Part shown: positions 1-6,352 of the stretch, piece after piece | Layout: every line of letters begins with the position of its first letter | Numbering within the stretch: position 1 is the first letter of the stretch | Assembly: GCA_900554675.1 (NCBI GenBank) | Contig: USIM01000017.1 | Coordinates: 1 to 10,346 of the forward strand | DNA from: an uncultured Sutterella sp. | GTDB lineage: Bacteria > Pseudomonadota > Gammaproteobacteria > Burkholderiales > Burkholderiaceae_F | DNA: 10,346 nucleotides | Direction of reading: 5' to 3' | Program-made: the position numbers and the translations under genes | Notes under the pieces: generated by a model | Seen by the model: only the letters and a program-made list of their open reading frames with translations | Database searches by the model: none | Told to the model about the DNA's origin: nothing

Positions 1-20
1 TTTTCGTAATCCCGCCCTCC

Positions 21-37
21 AACAGGACTAACCTGTT
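21..37. promoter_or_regulatory. 17-bp palindrome upstream of accB, candidate operator
   Basis: AACAGG (21-26) and CCTGTT (32-37) are perfect reverse complements separated by ACTAA. The site lies about 150 bases upstream of the accB start. Its size and dyad form suit a dimeric repressor. It shares the outer AAC.GG and CC.GTT bases with the E. coli FadR operator pattern as I remember it, but not the inner ones. It could instead be a weak terminator hairpin for a gene just outside the left edge, since a short TTT follows. I see no long T-run, so the operator reading is slightly preferred. Confidence 0.35.
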
Positions 38-97
38 TACGTGATGGGAAACACTAAAAAATCGTAAAAATTAGCGCTTTTTTCTAGACTTTTAACC

Positions 98-115
98 GAA
101 AATGCATGAAAATGC
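98..115. repeat. Direct repeat GAAAATGC x2, 10-bp spacing, accB leader
   Basis: GAAAATGC occurs at 98-105 and again at 108-115, so the copies start 10 bases apart, about one helical turn. It lies in the AT-rich stretch upstream of accB, where the promoter is expected. No convincing -35/-10 pair stands out in this region. It may be a regulator half-site pair or chance in AT-rich DNA. Confidence 0.25.
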
Positions 116-188
116 TGAATAAATAAGAGTTTTCCCACAAATATCATCTGATGGGAGAACCGACTGAATAACCAAAGAGGGATATCAA

Positions 189-647
189 ATGGATTTACGT
201 AAACTTAAGACCCTGATCGACTTGGTCGCTGAAAGTGGCATTTCTGAATTGGAAGTCACCGAAGAAAACGACAAGGTTCGCATTGTCAATAAAGTTCAAA
301 CCGTAGCCGTCGCGGCTCCTGTTGTGGCCGCTCCCGTTGCTGCTCCTGTCGCAGCCCCTGTTGCTCCGAGCGCTCAACCCGCTCCCGCCGCCACTGAAGA
401 ACGCGTTGTCGAAGGTACGACCGTGACCTCTCCGATGGTTGGCACGTTCTATCGTTCCCCGAACCCGGGTGCCGAACCGTTTGTCAAGGTCGGCGATAAG
501 GTTGAAGCGGGTCAAACGTTGTGCATCATTGAAGCCATGAAGTTGCTCAATGAAATCGAAGCCGAAACGTCTGGCACGATCAAAGAAATCTTGGTTGACA
601 ACGCTCAACCTGTTGAATTCGGTCAACCTCTGTTTATCATCGGATAG
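189..647 (+). CDS. accB: Biotin carboxyl carrier protein of acetyl-CoA carboxylase
   Basis: AccB carries biotin between the biotin carboxylase (AccC) and the carboxyltransferase (AccAD) in the first committed step of fatty-acid synthesis, in the cytosol. The 152-residue protein has the usual three parts: an N-terminal domain (about 1-38), an Ala/Pro/Val linker (about 39-69) built of AAPV-like repeats, and a biotinyl domain (about 78-152). The biotinylation motif EAMK is at 115-118, so Lys118 is the predicted biotin site. The thumb-like insertion seen in bacterial AccB (residues about 88-98) is present. The start is supported by a strong GAGGGA ribosome site at 177-182, six bases before ATG. 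accC follows after 8 bases and the two are surely cotranscribed. Length and motifs are typical, so identification is firm. In E. coli AccB limits its own operon's expression; nothing here tests that. Confidence 0.97.
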   Translation: MDLRKLKTLIDLVAESGISELEVTEENDKVRIVNKVQTVAVAAPVVAAPVAAPVAAPVAPSAQPAPAATEERVVEGTTVTSPMVGTFYRSPNPGAEPFVKVGDKVEAGQTLCIIEAMKLLNEIEAETSGTIKEILVDNAQPVEFGQPLFIIG

Positions 648-655
648 AGCATCCT

Positions 656-2032
656 ATGTTTGGAAAAATTCTTATTGCCAACCGCGGTGAGATTGCGTTG
701 CGTATTCAGCGCGCTTGCCGTGAGATGGGCATTCGTACCGTTGTCGTTCACTCCACGGCTGACGTGGATGCGAAGTATGTGCGACTTGCCGACGAAAGTG
801 TCTGTATCGGTCCGGCTTCATCAGTTGACAGTTACTTGAATATTCCTGCCATTATCAGCGCAGCTGAAGTAACGGACGCAGAAGCCATTCACCCGGGGTA
901 CGGCTTTTTGTCGGAAAATGCCGACTTCGCCGAACGCGTCGAAAAGTCAGGTTTTGCCTTCATTGGCCCTCGCCCCGATTCCATTCGCATCATGGGGGAC
1001 AAGGTTTCCGCTAAGCAAGCCATGTTGGCTGCCGGTGTGCCTTGTGTACCGGGCTCTGATGGCGCCTTACCTGAAGATCCGGAAGAAATTTTAAAAATCG
1101 CTCGTAAGATCGGTTACCCGGTCATCATTAAAGCCAGTGGTGGCGGTGGTGGTCGCGGTATGCGCGTGGTTCGTACGGAAGCTGCCTTGATTAATGCCGT
1201 TTCTATGACCAAGCAAGAAGCACAAGTGGCCTTCGGCAACCCGACCGTTTACATGGAAAAATTCTTGGAAAATCCGCGTCACATTGAAATTCAAGTGCTC
1301 GCCGATAATTTCCACAATGCCATCTACCTTGGTGAACGCGATTGCTCCATGCAACGTCGTAACCAAAAGGTTTTAGAAGAAGCTCCGGCCCCTGGCATTG
1401 ATCGCAAACAAATTGAAAAGGTCGGTGAACGTTGCGTTGAAGCTTGTAAGCGCATCGGCTATCGCGGTGCAGGTACGTTTGAATTCTTGTACGAAAACGG
1501 CCAATTCTATTTCATCGAAATGAATACCCGTATTCAGGTCGAACACCCGGTCACGGAATTAATTACCGGCATTGACTTGGTGCGCGAACAAATTCGCGTG
1601 GCTTACGGTGAACGTTTGAATTACCGTCAACGCGATATTAATTTGCACGGTCACGCCATTGAGTGCCGTATTAATGCTGAAGATCCGTTTACGTTTATCC
1701 CGTCTCCTGGTCGTGTAACGGCTTGGCACACGCCGGGTGGCCCTGGCATTCGTTTTGATAGCCATGTGTACGCCGGCTACTTTGTGCCGCCCTACTATGA
1801 CTCCATGATCGGTAAATTAATCGCTTATGGAGATACCCGTGAAACGGCCATTGCTCGCATGAAAATTGCTTTATCTGAAATGGTGGTCTCCGGCATTAAG
1901 ACGAATCTTCCGTTGCACCGCGAAATCTTGTCCGATAGCAAGTTCCGCCAAGGTGGTACGAGCATTCACTATTTGGAAGAACGTCTTCAAGATTTGAAGA
2001 ATCAACGTAAAACGCATGAAGAGGGAATCTAA
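656..2032 (+). CDS. accC: Acetyl-CoA carboxylase, biotin carboxylase subunit
   Basis: AccC uses ATP and bicarbonate to carboxylate the biotin on AccB. The 458-residue product has the biotin carboxylase N-domain (about 1-113), an ATP-grasp domain (about 114-330) and the C-terminal domain (about 335-446). Key residues fall at the same numbers as in E. coli AccC: Lys116 and Lys159 for ATP, the glycine-rich loop at 162-168, Glu276 and Glu288 for metal, Asn290, Arg292, Glu296 as general base and Arg338 for biotin. It begins [14 protein letters not shown], the family's usual start, 8 bases after the accB stop. Its TAA overlaps the prmA ATG by one base (TAATG), which suggests translational coupling. 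Nothing is missing or broken. Confidence 0.98.
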   Translation: MFGKILIANRGEIALRIQRACREMGIRTVVVHSTADVDAKYVRLADESVCIGPASSVDSYLNIPAIISAAEVTDAEAIHPGYGFLSENADFAERVEKSGFAFIGPRPDSIRIMGDKVSAKQAMLAAGVPCVPGSDGALPEDPEEILKIARKIGYPVIIKASGGGGGRGMRVVRTEAALINAVSMTKQEAQVAFGNPTVYMEKFLENPRHIEIQVLADNFHNAIYLGERDCSMQRRNQKVLEEAPAPGIDRKQIEKVGERCVEACKRIGYRGAGTFEFLYENGQFYFIEMNTRIQVEHPVTELITGIDLVREQIRVAYGERLNYRQRDINLHGHAIECRINAEDPFTFIPSPGRVTAWHTPGGPGIRFDSHVYAGYFVPPYYDSMIGKLIAYGDTRETAIARMKIALSEMVVSGIKTNLPLHREILSDSKFRQGGTSIHYLEERLQDLKNQRKTHEEGI

Positions 2033-2937
2033 TGCGCGAAATTACTCTTTTAGTCAGCGAAAAAGCCACGGATGTGTTGGGTGATGCTTTGATGGATGCC
2101 GGTGCCTTGTCAGTGAGCATTGAAGACGCTGATGCCGATACACCTGACGAACAACCCCTTTATGGTGAACCGGGCATGGAGCCCGCTCCCATGGCATGGA
2201 AAAACTCCTTCTTGAAGGTGTTGGTTGATGATGATTTTGCGTTTGATTTGGATTTAGCAATTGTTGCTAAAGCCTTAAATATCGAGACGCCTCAAATTAT
2301 CAAAGATGAAACGGTTGAAGACGCAGACTGGGTGCGCATCACTCAAGCGCAATTCCAACCCGTTAAAGTTTCCGATCGCCTCTGGATTGTGCCGACTTGG
2401 CATGAACCGCCGGCAGGCGACACGGCCATCAACATCCGTTTAGACCCGGGTGTTGCTTTTGGCACGGGTTCTCACCCGACAACTCACCTTTGCCTTCAAT
2501 GGTTAGATGGCCACATTCAAGCCCATCAAACCGTTTTGGATTACGGTTGTGGTACGGGGATTTTGGCGATTGCCGCTCGTAAGCTCGGTGCTGAGCGCGT
2601 TTGGGGTACGGACATCGATCCACAAGCTGTTGAAGCCGCTCAAATTAATAGTCAAGCTAATGAGGCACCCGCTCAATTTGTGCTTCCGGACGAAATGCCA
2701 GAGGGGACGTTTGACGTTGTTGTTGCCAACATTCTTTCTAACCCGCTCAAGCTCTTGGCTCCGGCCTTGTTAGCGCGTGTCAACGTTGGCGGCCACTTGG
2801 TCTTGTCGGGCGTTTTAGCCCGTCAAGCCGAAGAAGTCATTGCCGTTTATCGTGAACACGATCCTCGTGTTGAACTTTCTGTCTGGAAAGAACAAGACGG
2901 TTGGGTGTGCATTGCCGGACAACGTAAGGCCCAATAA
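2032..2937 (+). CDS. prmA: Ribosomal protein L11 methyltransferase
   Basis: PrmA trimethylates several amino groups of ribosomal protein L11 using S-adenosylmethionine. The 301-residue protein has the L11-binding N-terminal domain (about 1-100), a linker, and a Rossmann methyltransferase domain. Diagnostic motifs are DPGVAFGTGSHPTT at 138-151, the SAM-binding VLDYGCGTGILA at 168-179, an acidic residue after strand 2 (GTDIDP, 192-197) and NILSNPL at 233-239. The start overlaps the accC stop by one base and has GAGGGA at 2021-2026, five bases upstream, matching the accB ribosome site. accC-prmA adjacency is common in Burkholderiales as I recall. The function is non-essential in E. coli. Confidence 0.96.
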   Translation: MREITLLVSEKATDVLGDALMDAGALSVSIEDADADTPDEQPLYGEPGMEPAPMAWKNSFLKVLVDDDFAFDLDLAIVAKALNIETPQIIKDETVEDADWVRITQAQFQPVKVSDRLWIVPTWHEPPAGDTAINIRLDPGVAFGTGSHPTTHLCLQWLDGHIQAHQTVLDYGCGTGILAIAARKLGAERVWGTDIDPQAVEAAQINSQANEAPAQFVLPDEMPEGTFDVVVANILSNPLKLLAPALLARVNVGGHLVLSGVLARQAEEVIAVYREHDPRVELSVWKEQDGWVCIAGQRKAQ

Positions 2938-2939
2938 TC

Positions 2940-3866
2940 ATGGCTGTTTACATCACTCGCTGTCCGAGTTGTCAACAAGCTTATCGACTCAATGACACTC
3001 AATTAAGTGCCAAAGACGGTTTGGTTCGTTGTGGCTTCTGCCAGAACGTTTTTAATGCAAAAGAGCATCTCTATCGCTCTAAAGACGTTCCGACTGAAAC
3101 AGCCGTTATTCGAGCTGAGCGAGAAGCCGAAATGGAACGAAAGGGCGTTGCCAGCATGGCTGCTCTTTCAGCCCAATTGCAAGGTTTTGATGCCGTCGAT
3201 GAAGATGATAAACCTTCCGGACTTGTCGGCATTCGTACAGAACCGCGTTTAGGCCCCGTGCGCCAAGACGTTATCAACGGCTCAAATAACTCGATCGAGA
3301 TCATTCAACACGAACCGCAACGTGCCAATGTTACTGTTGAAGACGATGAAGAGGAAGATGAGGAAGAACTCCCCACCAAAAAGTCAACGTCTAAGCGAGG
3401 TCTTTGGATCGTCATTGCGTTCATTGCAGCTCTTTTGATTGGCTTACAACTGTCGCTTTCTTTCAGAGGTGCAATCATCGAAAAACTGCCCCAATCGGAA
3501 GCGATGTTTAATACGCTTTGTCAGTATTTCGTTTGCCAACCGATTACCAATACGTCAGTAGCGCCTGCTGAAGAACCGAAGAACGTTGTTTTAGCCTCTC
3601 AAAGCCTTCAACGCGTCGGTGGAGACGAGTATGTGATCGTCGCCAACCTTCACAACGAAAAAGCTGTGGAAGAGGCATTTCCTGAGATGACGATTGTTCT
3701 TAAGGGTGAAAAGGGCGACATTTTAACTCGTCGCATTCTTAAGCCCACTGACTACCTCAACGACGCAACACAAAAGCTCAAACCGAACGAAACTCGTCAG
3801 GTGGCCTTTACCTTCAAAATTTCTGAAGGGGTTCCCAACGAATTGTCCATTGAGTTAGGCAGGTGA
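2940..3866 (+). CDS. Zinc-ribbon and DUF3426 domain membrane protein
   Basis: The 308-residue protein is of unknown function. Residues 8-34 form an MJ0042-type zinc ribbon with paired cysteines Cys8/Cys11 and Cys31/Cys34. A long, probably disordered segment (about 45-150) follows, with a very acidic patch at 134-143. There is one transmembrane helix (about 154-175) and a C-terminal DUF3426-like region (about 210-308). The order predicts a cytoplasmic zinc ribbon and a periplasmic C-terminal domain. The start lies 2 bases after the prmA stop, with AAGG at 2926-2929 as a possible ribosome site, so it belongs to the acc operon. Family members I remember often end in an aromatic-rich tail (like LYLFYP). 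This one ends ELSIELGR, 17 bases from the end of the neighbouring transposon-type gene, so slight C-terminal alteration by the insertion is possible. Confidence 0.88.
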   Translation: MAVYITRCPSCQQAYRLNDTQLSAKDGLVRCGFCQNVFNAKEHLYRSKDVPTETAVIRAEREAEMERKGVASMAALSAQLQGFDAVDEDDKPSGLVGIRTEPRLGPVRQDVINGSNNSIEIIQHEPQRANVTVEDDEEEDEEELPTKKSTSKRGLWIVIAFIAALLIGLQLSLSFRGAIIEKLPQSEAMFNTLCQYFVCQPITNTSVAPAEEPKNVVLASQSLQRVGGDEYVIVANLHNEKAVEEAFPEMTIVLKGEKGDILTRRILKPTDYLNDATQKLKPNETRQVAFTFKISEGVPNELSIELGR

Positions 3867-3870
3867 ATTA

Positions 3871-3899
3871 CCCTCGAATCAATCTATTCGAGGGCTTTA
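3871..3899 (+). terminator. 9-bp hairpin after the acc operon, terminator or element-end palindrome
   Basis: CCCTCGAAT (3871-3879) and ATTCGAGGG (3886-3894) form a perfect 9-bp stem with loop CAATCT, followed by CTTTAT. It starts 4 bases after the DUF3426 stop codon and is the obvious terminator candidate for accB-accC-prmA-DUF3426, though the T-tract is short. The tnpB stop codon (TAG on the minus strand, 3886-3884) lies at the loop edge, so the hairpin overlaps both gene ends. Alternatively it is the right-end palindrome of the TnpB element, since IS200/IS605 elements have subterminal hairpins. The sequence alone does not decide. Confidence 0.55.
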
Positions 3900-5215
3900 T
3901 GGGACCTGACTGAATCGGTATGATTCAACCCTTTCGCGCAGGCACTGTCGCTGAACAGTGTCGCCTGCGAGGAACTCTTTACCCATTCTGGACCATTCCG
4001 GCCCGCACAGCTTTTATTCTCTTCGGCAAGGAACGGCCATTTGGCCAAATTCTTTGCCGCACATTCATCTCGATCGTGCTCTTGACCGCAGACTTCACAC
4101 TGCCACTCACGATCTTTTAACGTCAATCCTTGATGACGATGACCACAAACACAACACCGCTTGCTAGATGGATAGAACCGATCCGCTTTGATGAGATTCT
4201 TTCCATTGACCTTCAACTTGTAATCCAGACATCGGTACAAATTGCCAATGCCTACATCAAGAATCGCTCGAGACAGTTTGTGATTTTTCACCATCCCTTT
4301 GATATTTAAATCCTCAATCACGTACGAAGTTACTTGGTTATCGTTAGCCAACGTATGACTGATTTGATGAACATCATTTAAGCGACCATGACGAATGTAT
4401 TCGTGTAATTTCGAAATCCTTTCCCTTTGCTTGCTATAGCCTTTCGAGGGTAAGCGTTGTTGAAACGTTTTGCCTTCAGAATTGGTTTGCTCCACAAAGG
4501 ACACCTTCTTGCGCGCAAGAATCTTCTGCTCAATCTTCAATCGCTTTAACCCCTTGGTTAGACGATGATGATTGTCAAATTTCTTGACGGTTCCGTCCGG
4601 ATAGGAAACTACTAATGCCGTTTTGATACCTGCATCACACCCTGCGGTTCTATCTTCACTGATGACATCTGTTTTAGGAGGCTCAACGCCATCATCAACC
4701 AATACAGAGGCATAGTATTTACCACTGGGCTCTTTAACGATGGTCACCGTTCCCACTTCACCCACAAATCGACGATGAAGAATCGCCTTGATGCGTCCGA
4801 TTTTGGGAAGTTCAATGGTTCCCTTTGTTGAGGCTAGTGACTCGGAATCGAAGTGAACCCGAACGTTTTGCGGACATTGAAAAGATTGACGCCCTGAACG
4901 CTTGCTTTTAAATCTTGGGAAACCCGCCCCCTTGGTGAAAAAATTATCTAACCCTTTGCCGGCATTTAAGACTGACGATTGAAGCGATTGAGAATTTACA
5001 TCTTTTAGAAATGAATACTCTTCAGATTTCTTGAGTTTGGGAAGTGAAACGATGAAAGTGTAAGGTTTAATCCCCTTACCTGTTTCTTTATATGTTTTTT
5101 GATTTTCTTCAAGATAGAGATTAAAAACCAAACGCGTACAACCAAAATGTTGAGCAAGTTTATTTTTCTCAACAGTGTTAGGATAGAGGCGATATCGATA
5201 GGCTTTTAAGGTCAT
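3884..5215 (-). CDS. tnpB: TnpB RNA-guided endonuclease (IS605 OrfB family)
   Basis: TnpB proteins are guide-RNA-directed DNA nucleases, ancestral to Cas12, that help IS200/IS605 elements persist. The 443-residue product has the N-terminal helix-turn-helix/OrfB region (about 1-45, beginning MTLKAYRYRLYP), a wedge-like beta region (about 105-185) and a split RuvC nuclease. I see RuvC-I Asp194 in GCDAGIK, RuvC-II Glu301 in VIEDLNIKG, a zinc ribbon with Cys354/Cys357 and Cys373/Cys376, and RuvC-III Asp383 in DRDECAAKN. The triad looks complete, so the protein is probably active. The usual Asn of DRDxNAAxN is Cys385 here. The tail after about 395 overlaps the predicted guide RNA, which is normal. 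No good ribosome site precedes ATG, and a small TTGAT-TCT-ATCAA hairpin (5219-5231) sits just upstream, so translation may be weak. Confidence 0.93.
   Translation of the reverse strand: MTLKAYRYRLYPNTVEKNKLAQHFGCTRLVFNLYLEENQKTYKETGKGIKPYTFIVSLPKLKKSEEYSFLKDVNSQSLQSSVLNAGKGLDNFFTKGAGFPRFKSKRSGRQSFQCPQNVRVHFDSESLASTKGTIELPKIGRIKAILHRRFVGEVGTVTIVKEPSGKYYASVLVDDGVEPPKTDVISEDRTAGCDAGIKTALVVSYPDGTVKKFDNHHRLTKGLKRLKIEQKILARKKVSFVEQTNSEGKTFQQRLPSKGYSKQRERISKLHEYIRHGRLNDVHQISHTLANDNQVTSYVIEDLNIKGMVKNHKLSRAILDVGIGNLYRCLDYKLKVNGKNLIKADRFYPSSKRCCVCGHRHQGLTLKDREWQCEVCGQEHDRDECAAKNLAKWPFLAEENKSCAGRNGPEWVKSSSQATLFSDSACAKGLNHTDSVRSHKALE
3895..4050 (-). ncRNA. Putative TnpB guide RNA (omega/reRNA) scaffold
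   Basis: TnpB guide RNAs come from the 3' end of tnpB and the element's right end, with the guide formed by the DNA just beyond. On the minus strand this stretch can fold into four hairpins in order: GGCC-loop-GGCC (4046-4035); a 5-bp stem with one G-U pair (4004-3990); a strong bulged stem (3969-3937; outer CGCAGG with CCTGCG, inner CACTG with CAGTG, 8-base loop); and a 6-bp stem (3927-3911; TGAATC with GATTCA). GGTCC occurs twice (3994-3990 and 3906-3902), and either copy could pair with GGGCC at 4004-4000, allowing a pseudoknot near the 3' end. The exact 3' end, and so the guide, is not determined. Position relative to tnpB is what the family predicts; the fold is inference. Confidence 0.45.
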
Positions 5216-5290
5216 GGATTGATTCTATCAAATTGCAATATCCAAAAACAATACTTCTTAGCAAAATCTTCTAAAATGTTATATCTAACA

Positions 5291-5335
5291 AATCCTTCGG
5301 ATTCGCGCCTTATATCCTTTGGTTGAAACCAAAGG
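5291..5335. repeat. Two hairpins to the right of tnpB
   Basis: AATCC-TTC-GGATT (5291-5303) is followed by CCTTTGGTT-GA-AACCAAAGG (5316-5335), a perfect 9-bp inverted repeat, then TTTTA on the plus strand. They may be the left-end palindromes of the TnpB element (upstream of tnpB) or part of a leader transcript of the kinase gene. TTATATC also occurs twice here (5279-5285 and 5310-5316), flanking the first hairpin. Function is not determined. Confidence 0.4.
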
Positions 5336-5362
5336 TTTTACGGCTGTTTCTATAACACTACT

Positions 5363-5391
5363 CCCCGTTAGCCCTCCTAACGGGGATTTTT
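5363..5391 (+). terminator. Strong intrinsic terminator just upstream of the PfkB gene
   Basis: CCCCGTTAG (5363-5371), loop CCCTC, CTAACGGGG (5377-5385), then ATTTTT: a textbook rho-independent terminator on the plus strand. It ends 15 bases before the kinase start codon. The upstream transcript it would stop could be the acc operon before the TnpB element inserted, or a leader RNA of the kinase. A TATAAC (5351-5356) lies just upstream, but I find no -35 at a normal distance. Confidence 0.75.
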
Positions 5392-5406
5392 CTAGGGCCC
5401 AACACC

Positions 5407-6348
5407 ATGAGTATTTTCATTTCCGGTTCCGTTGCCTACGATACGATTTTAGAGTTTGACGGTACCTTTGCTGAACACGCCCCTACGCTTGAGCTCCGAG
5501 GTTTTAACCTCACCTTTCAAACCCCTCGAATGAAGCGGCACTTCGGCGGTTGTGCGGCCAACGTTGCCTACAGTCTTAAAACCTGTGGGGGCGAGCCTTT
5601 TATTTCCAGCACCATGGGATTGATTGATTGCCAATCGTACTATCAGCATTTGCGTGAAAACGGTATTCGTGTTGACGGCATCATGACGGTTGAAAAGGAG
5701 TACTCTCCGCAAGCCTTCATCACCACCGATAAAAACGGCAATCAGTTAGCGAGCTTCCATGAAGGTGCCATGCGTATGGCTGATAAGGCCTATGTATCCC
5801 CTGAAGAACCGCTTACCCACGGTATTATCACCTCAACCGCTTCGCACGTCATGAAAGCCCATACGAGCTTTTTAAAAGCACGTCATGTGCCGGTTATTTG
5901 GGATGTTGGTCCTTCGGCAGGCTACCTTTCAGGCGAAGATATTGACTGGATGCTTGAACACTCCGACTACCTGACACTGTCGGAAGCCGAATGGGAATTG
6001 GTTCAACAAAAATCCTCTTGGAGTAAAGAGTCCTTATTGACGAAATTTGAGGCGATTGTGATTACTCGCGCTCAAAAAGGATGTGATTTGATTCAAAAAG
6101 GTGTTGTTCAACACTTTGAAGCCCTTCGCGTGGAAAGTCTTGTTAATCCCGTGGGCTGCGGCGATGCCTTCCGAGGCGGCTTATTGAGAGGATTGAGCTT
6201 AAATTGGCCATGGGAGAAAACCATTCGTTTGGCTCAACTCATGGGGGCCATCAAAGCTCAAGTGGAAGCGCCTCAAGGCTATCGCATGGATAAAAATGAA
6301 GTGGCGCACCTCTATGAGTGCGCCTACCACGAAACAATTGAACTTTAA
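5407..6348 (+). CDS. PfkB-family carbohydrate/nucleoside kinase
   Basis: The 313-residue ribokinase-fold kinase is expected to phosphorylate a sugar or nucleoside using ATP in the cytosol; the substrate is not evident. The N-terminal sugar-binding strand begins SIFISGSVAYDT (2-13). The glycine-pair motif RHFGGCAANVAYSL is at 44-57. The C-terminal PfkB signature NPVGCGDAFRGG (247-258) carries the anion-hole GCG and catalytic base Asp253. It resembles the kinase I recall near accBC-prmA in many Burkholderiales, variously annotated as carbohydrate or adenosine kinase. The start fits the family; AGGG at 5394-5397 may be the ribosome site, nine bases upstream. Transcription is puzzling because a strong terminator ends 15 bases before ATG. 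The 3' end faces yggT 4 bases away. Confidence 0.9.
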   Translation: MSIFISGSVAYDTILEFDGTFAEHAPTLELRGFNLTFQTPRMKRHFGGCAANVAYSLKTCGGEPFISSTMGLIDCQSYYQHLRENGIRVDGIMTVEKEYSPQAFITTDKNGNQLASFHEGAMRMADKAYVSPEEPLTHGIITSTASHVMKAHTSFLKARHVPVIWDVGPSAGYLSGEDIDWMLEHSDYLTLSEAEWELVQQKSSWSKESLLTKFEAIVITRAQKGCDLIQKGVVQHFEALRVESLVNPVGCGDAFRGGLLRGLSLNWPWEKTIRLAQLMGAIKAQVEAPQGYRMDKNEVAHLYECAYHETIEL

Positions 6349-6352
6349 CCGC

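Larger units (their letters stand above)
3871..5335 (-). mobile_element. IS200/IS605-type element with tnpB only (IS1341-like)
   Basis: A single minus-strand tnpB gene lies between the acc operon and a PfkB kinase gene, flanked on both sides by short perfect hairpins: 3871-3894 and 3911-3927 on the left, 5291-5303 and 5316-5335 on the right. No Y1 transposase (tnpA) is present in the window, so any movement would need a TnpA supplied elsewhere. IS200/IS605 elements have no terminal inverted repeats and make no target duplication, so the boundaries cannot be read directly. The stated limits are the outermost plausible hairpins and may be wrong by tens of bases on each side. The intact gene argues for recent arrival or for selection to keep it. 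Confidence 0.6.

Noticed and set aside
44..67. Seven-codon mini-ORF (MGNTKKS) in the accB leader as a leader peptide
   Set aside because: No ribosome site, no regulatory codon run and no coupled attenuator; chance in AT-rich DNA.
319..363. CRISPR or tandem DNA repeat in the accB linker
   Set aside because: The repetition is at protein level (Ala/Pro/Val) with varied codons and no spacers.
195..626. Long minus-strand open frame opposite accB
   Set aside because: It mirrors accB codon bias; the translation has no recognisable domain, and accB is certain on the other strand.
3920..4167. Plus-strand open frames opposite the tnpB 3' end
   Set aside because: They are antisense to the conserved zinc ribbon and RuvC-III codons of tnpB, with no ribosome site.
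5319..5356. TTGAAA (5323) with TATAAC (5351) as a kinase promoter
   Set aside because: The spacer is 22 bases, too long for a normal sigma-70 promoter, and the -35 lies within a hairpin arm.
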